Shown piece by piece: positions 1-6,220 of a DNA stretch of 10,620 nt. The stretch lies in the NCBI GenBank assembly GCA_902489185.1, contig CABTZC010000042.1, forward strand, positions 1-10,620, written 5' to 3'. The notes under the pieces were generated by a model that did not search any database, was not told the origin of the DNA, and saw only the letters and a list, made by a program, of their open reading frames with translations. Both the position numbers and the translations under genes were made by a program. How positions within the stretch are numbered: the stretch's first letter is position 1; each line of letters begins with the position of its first letter. This stretch comes from an uncultured Brevibacterium sp. (GTDB lineage Bacteria > Actinomycetota > Actinomycetes > Actinomycetales > Brevibacteriaceae).

Positions 1-292
1 TGTCGGGGTTATGGCAATACTGACAGCGCAACGGGCATCCGGCCACGAACATGGTCATGCGGGTACCAGGCCCGTCCACCGCGGTGACCAATTCCCACGA
101 GTGCAAGGACCCCAGCTCACCCGAACGCATTTTGGCTAGACGTTGACTCCGGTCAGTGTCCCCGGCACCGTCCAGTCCCGCGGTTCCTGCACCGCTCAGG
201 CGGTGAGCCGGCGAGAGGAAGACCTGGTCACCGGCCCCGGGGCAAGCAAATAGCTCGTTTTCGGGGACGGTGACGCGGGTGTGGTTCGTCAT
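1..292 (-). CDS. pflA: Pyruvate formate-lyase-activating enzyme PflA, radical SAM (3' end outside window)
   Basis: PflA uses a [4Fe-4S] cluster and S-adenosylmethionine to place the glycyl radical on PFL in the cytosol. Only the first 97 residues are in the window. The radical SAM cluster motif CPLRCQYC is visible with cysteines at residues 86, 90 and 93, preceded by GSLHSWELVTAVDGPGTR, which aligns with the N-terminus of E. coli PflA (GRIHSFESCGTVDGPGIR). The ATG at 292 has a good Shine-Dalgarno (AAGGA, 301-305) and gives about 60 residues before the conserved start, which is unusually long. An in-frame ATG at 130 (residue 55) would give a protein of canonical start, but its ribosome site is weaker. 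It is the third gene of the PFL operon, 24 bases after the glycyl-radical subunit gene. The family assignment is secure; the start is less so. Confidence 0.93.
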   Translation of the reverse strand, partial: MTNHTRVTVPENELFACPGAGDQVFLSPAHRLSGAGTAGLDGAGDTDRSQRLAKMRSGELGSLHSWELVTAVDGPGTRMTMFVAGCPLRCQYCHNPD

Positions 293-300
293 GAGCGGGG

Positions 301-305
301 TCCTT
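301..305 (-). promoter_or_regulatory. Ribosome binding site of pflA (long start)
   Basis: On the minus strand AAGGA lies 8 bases before the ATG at 292. It supports the long form of PflA over the internal ATG at 130, where only a distant GGAG is visible. Confidence 0.6.
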
Positions 306-316
306 GTTGGAGGTGT

Positions 317-604
317 TTATGCGTTCTGGTGGAACGTGCGCGAAAGAACGTCGAGCTGCTGTTCACGCGTGAGCTTGACGAAGTTCACGGCGTAACCGGA
401 GACACGTACCGTGAGGTTGGGGTACTTTTCCGGGTGCTCAATCGCGTCTTCGAGAGTTTCTTTGTTTAGGACGTTGATGTTGGCGTGGAAGAGGCCGTCA
501 CGCACGTCGTTCTTTTCGCGGTTTTCGCGCATGGCGTTGAGGCGTTCGTCGAAGGTTGGTGTGTTTGTTTCAGTGGTTTCAGGGTTGGTGGCTTCGTTCG
601 TCAT
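317..604 (-). CDS. grcA: Stand-alone glycyl-radical subunit of pyruvate formate-lyase (GrcA/YfiD-like)
   Basis: This 95-residue protein corresponds to the C-terminal radical domain of PFL. Residues about 40-95 match the end of E. coli PflB and of GrcA/YfiD: INVLNKETLEDA, HPEKYPNLTVRVSGYAVNF and EQQLDVLSRTF are all recognisable. The radical-bearing glycine is Gly70, equivalent to Gly734 of E. coli PflB. Residues 1-36 are Thr/Glu-rich followed by a charged, probably helical stretch (FDERLNAMRENREKND) with no counterpart in PflB. The start at 604 is chosen because an ATG follows AAAAGGA with 6-base spacing; the open frame extends upstream to about 712, but that part does not resemble PFL. It lies 76 bases after the large subunit gene and 24 bases before pflA. 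In enterobacteria GrcA repairs oxygen-cleaved full-length PFL. Here the large subunit lacks its own radical domain, so this protein is probably an obligatory subunit (inference). Confidence 0.92.
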   Translation of the reverse strand: MTNEATNPETTETNTPTFDERLNAMRENREKNDVRDGLFHANINVLNKETLEDAIEHPEKYPNLTVRVSGYAVNFVKLTREQQLDVLSRTFHQNA

Positions 605-610
605 TGTGGT

Positions 611-617
611 TCCTTTT
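611..617 (-). promoter_or_regulatory. Ribosome binding site of the glycyl-radical subunit gene
   Basis: AAAAGGA on the minus strand lies 6 bases before the ATG at 604. This strong site argues that the radical domain is translated independently as its own gene, not as a frameshifted tail of the large subunit. Confidence 0.75.
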
Positions 618-680
618 CGCCGAGGTGTCAGTGAGTTGGTGTGGGAACGGTGGGTTGGGAACAGTTGGATAGGAAACGTG

Positions 681-2783
681 TCAGTAGCCGTTTGGGATGA
701 ACCCGGCGTCAAGGATTCCCACGAGGTTGTTCACGCGTTCATCCTTTGTGCGTCCCAGGCCTGCTGGCGTGATCGTGTTGGTGAGTGAAATACCGTCGAG
801 GGCATCGTTGTAGTCGAGTTTGCCTACGCTGAGCATTGATGCGACCATGCCGTGCGTGTCGGCCCCGTTTTCTGGGTTGGCGCCCGGCGAGAACGGAGTT
901 CCTGCCTGGTGACCAGACGGGAACGAACCGGTTGCTTTGCCGTACACCACGTTTGAGGTGATGGTGAGTACGGACTGCGTGGGAATCGCGTCGCGGTACA
1001 GCGGAATCTGACGGATTTTCTCCATGACGGTATAGACAACGGTTGCGGCGATGTCGTCGGCGCGGTCATCGTCGTTTCCATAACGTGGGAATTCGCCTTC
1101 CGTTATGTAGTCGACGACCAGGCCGGTTTCGTCACGCACGGGTGTGACTTTCGCGTACCGAATGGCAGAAAGTGAGTCAGCCACGATCGACAATCCGGCA
1201 ATTCCGCACCCCATGGTGCGCACGATGTGGGAGTCGTGGAGTGCCATTTCAATGGATTCGTATGCGTACTTGTCGTGGCAGTAGTGGATGATGTTGAGCG
1301 CTTCGACATAGGTTCCAACCACCCAGTCGAGCATCTGCTCATACTTGTGCCACACTTCGTCAAAGTCCAGCGGTCCGTCTGAAGTGATGGGTATGTACCC
1401 ATCCACGACCTGTTTGCCGGTGACTTCGTCACGTCCACCATTGATCGCATACAAGAGAGCTTTCGCTGCATTGACACGCGCGCCAAAGAACTGCATTTGT
1501 TTGCCCACGCGCATAGGTGACACACAACAGGCGATCGCCGCGTCGTCACCCCAGTGTTTGCGGATTTCCCTGTCTGATTCGTACTGGATCGACGAGGTTT
1601 CAATTGAGATTGCAGAACAGAACTCTTTGTACCCCTGTGGCAGGTCTTTGTCCCAGAACACCGTGATGTTGGGTTCAGGGGCCGGACCTAGATTCCGCAG
1701 GGTTTGGAGTAGACGGAACGCAGTTTTGGTGACCAGGGTGCGACCGTCTTCCCCTATTCCTGCGTCTGACCATGTGGCCCAGTATGGGTCGCCGGAGAAA
1801 ATCTGGTCGTAGTCAATAGTGCGTAGGAAGCGCACAATGCGTAGTTTGATGACGAGCGCATCAATGATTTCTTGAGCGTCGCTTTCAGTTATACGTCCGG
1901 CACGCAGGTCACGCTCAAAGTAGATGTCAAAGAAGTTGGACAGACGGCCAATCGACATAGCTGCGCCATCTTGGCTCTTAACCGATCCCAGGTAGGCAAA
2001 GTACGTCCACTGGACGGCTTCTTGGGCTGTGCGCGCTGGACCCGAAATATCGAATCCGTAGGAAGACGCCATGGCTTTCAGCTTCTTGAGTGCTTTGATC
2101 TGTTCTGCGTGCTCTTCCCGGTACCGGGCCCAGTGTTCGCTAAACGGTTTGTCCAGCACCGCGTCTTTGTCGCGCTCTTTTGATTCGATGAGTGCGTCCA
2201 CACCGTAGAGTGCCACACGGCGGTAGTCACCAATGATGCGTCCGCGGCCGTATGCGTCAGGGAGGCCCGTGACAATGTGAGACGATCGCGCAGCGCGGAT
2301 CTGCGGGGTATAAATGTCAAAGACCGCGTCATTGTGGGTTTTGCGGTATGAAGTGAAAATCTTTTTGATGTCAGGGTTAGGTTCTTTCCCCGCTTCTTTG
2401 ATGGCAGTTTCCACCATGCGCCAGCCACCGTTGGGCATCATCGCACGTTTGAGAGGAACGTCCGTCTGCAACCCTACGATCACGTCGTCATCTTCAGAGA
2501 TGTACCCCGGACCGAACGCGTCGATGTCTGCCGGAGTCTGGGTGTCGACATCAAAAACACGCTGGGCACGTTCAACCGACAGGTATGTGGTCTCAAGCGT
2601 TTCCCACAGAGACTTCGTTTTGGCGGTTGGCCCCGCGAGAAACTCAGCGTCGCCGTCATACGGGGTGTAGTTGCGCTGAATGAAATCGCGAACGTTGATG
2701 GAATCTTGCCACGGGCCAGGCTTGAAACCGGCCCATGCTTCGTGGGGATTGGTGGTCTGGAAACGGTTGAGGACGTCGGTCAC
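681..2783 (-). CDS. pflB: Pyruvate formate-lyase large (catalytic) subunit lacking the glycyl-radical domain
   Basis: The 700-residue product is formate C-acetyltransferase (pyruvate + CoA to acetyl-CoA + formate), a cytosolic enzyme of anaerobic fermentation. The N-terminus (WQDSINVRDFIQRNYTPYDGD) matches E. coli PflB. The arginine-rich DAYGRGRIIGDYRR motif is at 176-189, and the active-site pair Cys419-Cys420 sits in AIACCVSPMRVGKQMQFFGAR, followed by Arg436. E. coli PflB has 760 residues; this protein ends after DERVNNLVGILDAGFIPNGY, where E. coli continues into its roughly 60-residue radical domain. That domain is encoded by the next gene downstream. The start is GTG at 2783 with AAGAAGG five bases upstream. 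The reading frame is intact, with no internal stop, so this looks like a genuine gene split rather than decay. It heads the operon with the radical subunit and pflA, 149 bases after mnmA. Confidence 0.96.
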   Translation of the reverse strand: MTDVLNRFQTTNPHEAWAGFKPGPWQDSINVRDFIQRNYTPYDGDAEFLAGPTAKTKSLWETLETTYLSVERAQRVFDVDTQTPADIDAFGPGYISEDDDVIVGLQTDVPLKRAMMPNGGWRMVETAIKEAGKEPNPDIKKIFTSYRKTHNDAVFDIYTPQIRAARSSHIVTGLPDAYGRGRIIGDYRRVALYGVDALIESKERDKDAVLDKPFSEHWARYREEHAEQIKALKKLKAMASSYGFDISGPARTAQEAVQWTYFAYLGSVKSQDGAAMSIGRLSNFFDIYFERDLRAGRITESDAQEIIDALVIKLRIVRFLRTIDYDQIFSGDPYWATWSDAGIGEDGRTLVTKTAFRLLQTLRNLGPAPEPNITVFWDKDLPQGYKEFCSAISIETSSIQYESDREIRKHWGDDAAIACCVSPMRVGKQMQFFGARVNAAKALLYAINGGRDEVTGKQVVDGYIPITSDGPLDFDEVWHKYEQMLDWVVGTYVEALNIIHYCHDKYAYESIEMALHDSHIVRTMGCGIAGLSIVADSLSAIRYAKVTPVRDETGLVVDYITEGEFPRYGNDDDRADDIAATVVYTVMEKIRQIPLYRDAIPTQSVLTITSNVVYGKATGSFPSGHQAGTPFSPGANPENGADTHGMVASMLSVGKLDYNDALDGISLTNTITPAGLGRTKDERVNNLVGILDAGFIPNGY

Positions 2784-2932
2784 GACTACCTTCTTTCGGT
2801 GCGCCCAAGGGGGCCAGATAGCGCACGGACTCTTTGGTCCGCACGTACTCTATTCAGACACCTACAGGGTAGCGAACGAAGATGAATATTTGGTGACTTC
2901 TCTGCGGTTCGACACACCTGAAACGCACGCTC
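2784..2932 (-). promoter_or_regulatory. Intergenic region upstream of the pfl operon with an RNA hairpin
   Basis: This 149-base gap between mnmA and pflB is the likely site of the pfl promoter. On the minus strand it contains a potential 9-bp hairpin (two G-U pairs, six-base loop CAAAGA) formed by 2822-2830 and 2837-2845, ending 38 bases before the GTG start. No U-tract follows, so it is not a standard intrinsic terminator for mnmA. I could not pick a convincing -35/-10 pair and I see no Rex-type TTGTGA-N6-TCACAA site. Confidence 0.35.
2789..2795 (-). promoter_or_regulatory. Ribosome binding site of pflB
   Basis: AAGAAGG on the minus strand lies 5 bases before a GTG codon at 2783. It supports that non-ATG start, which places the N-terminus in register with known PflB proteins. 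Confidence 0.6.
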
Positions 2933-4096
2933 TCATGCCACCCGTTTTGCTTTGTCGATCGTGGCCTGTCCCAGAACGCGGGTGCCTTCGTAGATCACCA
3001 TGGTCTGTCCGGGTGCGACCCCAGAAAGCGGTTCCTTCACCGCAACGTGGAGGGTCTGCCCCGCAGGCCGAGGTGTGGGAACGTTGTATTCGGACTCCGG
3101 GGCCTGCGTGACCACGTCGCCGAGCCACACGCGGGCGGGAACGGGTTCGGCGTGGGCGCGGATCTGCACTTCGCAGTCCAGTGCGGTGTCTTCTGAGTCG
3201 CCCATGTTCTGCGCTGGCTGGCCACACCACGTGGCGCGGATTCCTTCGAGGCGATCAACCGACAAGGCCTCGCGCCCACCCACGGTAACGGTGTTGTTCC
3301 TAGCGTCAATGTCAACCACGTAGCGGGGTTTGCCGTCGGCTGCCGGGCGTTCCAGCGCAAGGCCCTTGCGTTGGCCAATCGTGAACGTCATGGCTCCGTC
3401 GTGCTCACCCAGCGCGTTGCCTTCTTGGTCCTTGATGAGGCCCGGGCGCATGGGGATCTTGTCAGCAAGCCACGCTTTCGTGTCCCCGTCTGGGATGAAA
3501 CAGATGTCATACGAGTCGGGCTTGTTCGCCACGGGGAACCCGCGGTCGGCGGCTTCCGCGCGCACATCTGCTTTTGATGCTGAGGCGCCAATAGGGAAAT
3601 AGCAGTGGCGCAACTGCTCTTCTGTGAGCACACCCAGCACGTAGCTCTGATCCTTGTTCATGTCCACGCCGCGGTGCAGCTCCGGATGGCCGTCCTGGTC
3701 GTACACAATTTCCGCGTAATGCCCAGTTGCAACGGCGTCGAAGCCCAAGGCCAGCGCGCGGTCGAGCAAGGCCGCGAACTTAATGCGTTCGTTACAGCGC
3801 ATGCACGGGTTTGGGGTTCGGCCCTGCGAGTACTCCGCGATGAAGTCATCGACAATGTCTTCTTTGAACCGTTCCGAGAAATCCCACACATAAAACGGGA
3901 TGCCCAACATCCCCGCAACACGGTGAGCGTCGCGGGAGTCTTCAATCGTGCAACAACCTCGGGAACCTGTGCGCATGGTGCCAGGCATTCTGGACAGAGC
4001 CAGGTGTACGCCCACCACCTCGTGGCCAGCGTCGACCGCACGGGCAGCAGCCACGGCGGAGTCAACCCCACCTGACATGGCAGCCAAAATCTTCAC
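2933..4096 (-). CDS. mnmA: tRNA-specific 2-thiouridylase MnmA (TrmU)
   Basis: MnmA adenylates U34 of tRNA(Lys/Glu/Gln) and replaces its 2-oxygen with sulfur taken from a cysteine desulfurase. The 387-residue protein is close to family length (368 in E. coli). It shows the PP-loop ATP site SGGVDS at 8-13, the catalytic cysteine Cys98 in NPCMRCN, the ATGHYA motif at 123-128, MNKDQSYVLGVL at 146-157, and the second catalytic cysteine Cys199 in DSYDICFIPDGD. The C-terminus continues through FTIGQRKGLAL into the beta-barrel domain. It starts with GTG at 4096, overlapping the stop codon of the cysteine desulfurase (GTGA), with AGAAGGGA ten bases upstream inside that gene. The overlap implies coupled synthesis with its probable sulfur donor. 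Adjacent iscS-mnmA genes also occur in mycobacteria. Confidence 0.97.
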   Translation of the reverse strand: MKILAAMSGGVDSAVAAARAVDAGHEVVGVHLALSRMPGTMRTGSRGCCTIEDSRDAHRVAGMLGIPFYVWDFSERFKEDIVDDFIAEYSQGRTPNPCMRCNERIKFAALLDRALALGFDAVATGHYAEIVYDQDGHPELHRGVDMNKDQSYVLGVLTEEQLRHCYFPIGASASKADVRAEAADRGFPVANKPDSYDICFIPDGDTKAWLADKIPMRPGLIKDQEGNALGEHDGAMTFTIGQRKGLALERPAADGKPRYVVDIDARNNTVTVGGREALSVDRLEGIRATWCGQPAQNMGDSEDTALDCEVQIRAHAEPVPARVWLGDVVTQAPESEYNVPTPRPAGQTLHVAVKEPLSGVAPGQTMVIYEGTRVLGQATIDKAKRVA

Positions 4097-5325
4097 GAAG
4101 TTTCAGTCCCTTCTGTATGTGTACTCATCCACGCCGGCGTTGCGGACACCATGCCGGCCTTGCGGGCGTTTTCAACGACCTGGGGCAGTACCTTCAACAG
4201 CGCGTCAATATGTTCTTCAGTAGTACCCGGTCCCAGAGTGAACCGCTGGGACGAACGCGCGTTGTCTTCGCTACGCCCCAAAGCTAGTAACACGTGACTG
4301 GGCCGATTTACTCCCGCCGAACACGCCGAACCTGTAGCCGTGTCGAATCCCGCCATGTCTAAGCCGAACAACAACGTGTCGCCCTCGCAGCCGGGGAACA
4401 CAAAGTGGGCGTTGCCGGGGAGGCGGCCGTCACCTCGGGGGCCGGTCAGTTGAGCGTCCGGAATCCGTTCCTCAATACCAGCTATCAGACGGTCACGCAG
4501 GCGAGCGATGCGCACCTTTTCGCCACGATTTTCCGTAGCCAGGCGGGCGGCCGTGGCGAACGCGACAGCACCGGGGACGTCCAGAGTCCCGGAGCGCACG
4601 GACCGTTCCTGCCCTCCCCCGTGAAGCACGGGAACCGCGTTGACGCCACGTTTGAGGATCAGCGCGCCAATACCCACGGGACCGCCCAGCTTGTGTGCGG
4701 TCACAGTCATCGCGTCCACACCCGCTTCGCTGAAATTCAGGTCCACATTGCCCAGTGCCTGCACGGCGTCGGTGTGCATGAGCGCGCCGTGAGCGTGAGC
4801 CAGCTGAGTGATTTCGGGGACCGGCTGGAGCACGCCGATTTCGTTGTTCGCCCACATCACCGACACCACCGCGGTGCGCGAACCGTGAGTTTCGAGCAGT
4901 TCACGGGCAGCGTCTACCCGCACCACGCCCTGCTCATCGACCGGCAGGGTGATGATGGTGGCGCCTTGTGTTTCGAGCCATTCCGCGGTTTCCAAAATAG
5001 CCGAATGCTCAATCGCCGACACCATGACCACGGGCCGTTCAAGTGGGGCGCCACTTGTGAGGTGGGCTTTGTTTGTCTGCCAGAAGAGTCCCTTGAGTGC
5101 CAGGTTGTCGGCTTCCGTACCGCCCGAGGTGAACACCACTTCCGCTGACTGCGCCCCCACACACTTGGCGAGTTGTTCGCGGGCAGCTTCAAGGCGCATC
5201 CGGGCCGACTGACCGGATGCGTGGAGGGCCGACGGGTTGCCGACCTGCTGAAGTTCTTCAACGTATGCGTCCAAAACCTGCGGTTGAATGGGGCAGGTGG
5301 CCGCGTAATCTAAATAGATGCGCAT
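4093..5325 (-). CDS. iscS: Cysteine desulfurase (IscS/NifS family)
   Basis: This is a 410-residue PLP enzyme that removes sulfur from L-cysteine to form a protein persulfide, releasing alanine. The fold-type I signature is clear: IYLDYAATCPIQP at the N-terminus, SGGTEADNLALKG at 67-79, His107 in AIEHSA, Asp186 in HTDAVQ, the PLP lysine Lys212 in TAHKLGGPVGIGAL, and the catalytic cysteine Cys335 in TGSACSAGVNRPS. The loop around Cys335 lacks the residues typical of E. coli IscS (SACTSASLEPS). The last residues overlap the mnmA start by four bases, so the likely main role is to feed sulfur directly to MnmA, as described for B. subtilis YrvO. A wider role in Fe-S assembly cannot be excluded. The ATG at 5325 has only a short AGAAG four bases upstream and lies within 40 bases of the divergent gene. 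Confidence 0.95.
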   Translation of the reverse strand: MRIYLDYAATCPIQPQVLDAYVEELQQVGNPSALHASGQSARMRLEAAREQLAKCVGAQSAEVVFTSGGTEADNLALKGLFWQTNKAHLTSGAPLERPVVMVSAIEHSAILETAEWLETQGATIITLPVDEQGVVRVDAARELLETHGSRTAVVSVMWANNEIGVLQPVPEITQLAHAHGALMHTDAVQALGNVDLNFSEAGVDAMTVTAHKLGGPVGIGALILKRGVNAVPVLHGGGQERSVRSGTLDVPGAVAFATAARLATENRGEKVRIARLRDRLIAGIEERIPDAQLTGPRGDGRLPGNAHFVFPGCEGDTLLFGLDMAGFDTATGSACSAGVNRPSHVLLALGRSEDNARSSQRFTLGPGTTEEHIDALLKVLPQVVENARKAGMVSATPAWMSTHTEGTETS

Positions 5326-5366
5326 GAGACTTCTAGTGTAGGTGCTCTAAAATAGTTCGGTGCTCT
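5326..5366. promoter_or_regulatory. Divergent promoter region between iscS and the rightward membrane-protein genes
   Basis: Only 34 bases separate the two start codons. On the plus strand TAAAAT (5348-5353) resembles a -10 box and lies six bases before the GTG at 5360, so the transcript would begin at or next to the start codon. On the minus strand TACACT (5335-5340) is a candidate -10 for iscS, giving a leader of only a few bases. An 8-base direct repeat GGTGCTCT occurs at 5341-5348 and 5359-5366, spaced 18 bases start to start. No clear -35 boxes are visible. Confidence 0.45.
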
Positions 5367-5710
5367 TCATCTATACAGTTCTCCAGTATGCCGTATGCGC
5401 GGTGATCTTTGTGTGGTCGATCGTGACGGCACTCCGTAACCGTCATGCCTCTCCCCCGCTGGTGCTGACCACCGCGGGACTGTTGTTGTTGTTGATTGTG
5501 CAACTCATCATGGGTGTCGTCATGTGGTCCACCCAAACAGGCACCGACCCCATCCTGTTCTTCGGCTACGTGCTCACCGCGATCGCCGTTGTTCTTGCCT
5601 CCGGTTACTGGGCGTTTGCCGAACTGTCTAAGTGGGGGCCTATGGTCTTAGTAGTTTCTTCATTTACCGCTTTCATCATGGTTTTTAGGATGGATCAGAT
5701 TTGGCAATAA
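5360..5710 (+). CDS. Conserved actinobacterial-type small integral membrane protein (four helices)
   Basis: The 116-residue protein is strongly hydrophobic with four predicted membrane helices at about 4-24, 34-55, 65-84 and 93-110. A short basic loop (LRNRHASPP) follows helix 1. The end, LSKWGPMVLVVSSFTAFIMVFRMDQIWQ in two parts around helix 4, resembles small membrane proteins I associate with actinobacterial genomes and whose function is unknown. The start is GTG at 5360 with no Shine-Dalgarno upstream; a TAAAAT -10-like box six bases earlier suggests leaderless translation. It is followed after 11 bases by a second membrane protein gene, so the two form an operon divergent from iscS. I do not recognise a function, and no enzyme motif is visible. 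Confidence 0.82.
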   Translation: MLFIYTVLQYAVCAVIFVWSIVTALRNRHASPPLVLTTAGLLLLLIVQLIMGVVMWSTQTGTDPILFFGYVLTAIAVVLASGYWAFAELSKWGPMVLVVSSFTAFIMVFRMDQIWQ

Positions 5711-5715
5711 GGAAG
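5709..5715 (+). promoter_or_regulatory. Ribosome binding site deciding the start of the second membrane protein
   Basis: AAGGAAG lies six bases before the ATG at 5722. It overlaps the stop codon of the upstream gene and rules in favour of 5722 over an in-frame TTG at 5701, which has no such site. Confidence 0.65.
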
Positions 5716-5721
5716 AACCGC

Positions 5722-6159
5722 ATGGGTGGTGGTGGCAACGCCAAGACGGCGAACCCGTATTCGGCAATGCATTCTGGACCGGGTCGAGTTCTCACCGCGG
5801 TTTACGCGGTTTTCGCTTTGTCAGCTACCGCGCGAGCCAGCTACCAGTTTTACCGCGATTTTGAACACGCACCCCTGGCTTACTCGCTCAGCCTGTTTGC
5901 TGCAGTTGTCTACGTCGTGGCCACCGTGTGCCTGGTCATTGGCAACAAGGTGACGCACCACATTGCCGTAGCCGCGGTGTCCGTCGAGCTGGTGGGCGTT
6001 TTGTCCGTGGGTCTGCTTACTGTGCTGGACCCTGAACTGTTCCCCGCTGCGACCGTGTGGTCCACGTTTGGGATCGGCTACGGGTTCGTGCCGTTGGTGT
6101 TGCCGTTCGTAGGACTCTTCTGGTTGTTCCGCGTGGGACGCAGGGCGCGTTCTGTGTGA
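5722..6159 (+). CDS. Conserved integral membrane protein, four helices, unknown function
   Basis: Starting at ATG 5722 (good Shine-Dalgarno AAGGAAG), the product has 145 residues. After a short Gly-rich N-terminus comes NPYSAMHSGPGRVLTAVYAVF, then four membrane helices at about 22-40, 52-73, 80-101 and 117-137, ending in a basic tail FRVGRRARSV that is probably cytosolic. The stretch APLAYSLSLFAAVVYVVATV is what I remember as conserved in this group of actinobacterial membrane proteins; no function is known to me. It sits 11 bases after the 116-residue membrane protein gene, and the two are probably co-transcribed and may act together. It converges on the leftward gene ending at 6221. Confidence 0.85.
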   Translation: MGGGGNAKTANPYSAMHSGPGRVLTAVYAVFALSATARASYQFYRDFEHAPLAYSLSLFAAVVYVVATVCLVIGNKVTHHIAVAAVSVELVGVLSVGLLTVLDPELFPAATVWSTFGIGYGFVPLVLPFVGLFWLFRVGRRARSV

Positions 6160-6220
6160 CCCACACGGCTTGAAACGCGGTCCTGCTCTACCTTGGTTTA
6201 AACCCGCAGCACGTTCAGCT
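6160..6220. other. Convergent intergenic gap
   Basis: Sixty-one bases separate two convergent genes. The only structure I see is a 10-bp palindrome GGTTTAAACC (6195-6204). No stem-loop with a T-tract is visible on either strand, so I do not call a terminator. Confidence 0.4.

Noticed and set aside
604..712. The glycyl-radical frame stays open upstream and overlaps the end of pflB, so a programmed +1 frameshift could fuse the two PFL parts.
   Set aside because: The overlap-frame peptide does not resemble PFL, no convincing slippery site is visible, and the small gene has its own ATG with a strong Shine-Dalgarno. A separate gene is the simpler reading.
681..2783. pflB as a truncated pseudogene because it ends about 60 residues short.
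   Set aside because: The cut falls exactly at the domain boundary, all active-site residues are present, and the missing domain is encoded immediately downstream with every key residue intact.
4405..5148. Long plus-strand open frame opposite the cysteine desulfurase gene.
   Set aside because: It is the antisense shadow of a clear PLP-enzyme gene, and its product shows no recognisable domain.
5701..5721. TTG start at 5701 for the second membrane protein.
   Set aside because: It has no ribosome site, lies inside the preceding gene, and the ATG at 5722 has AAGGAAG at good spacing.
6195..6204. GGTTTAAACC palindrome in the convergent gap as a bidirectional terminator.
   Set aside because: It has no loop and no adjacent T-tract, and it is AT-rich and short.
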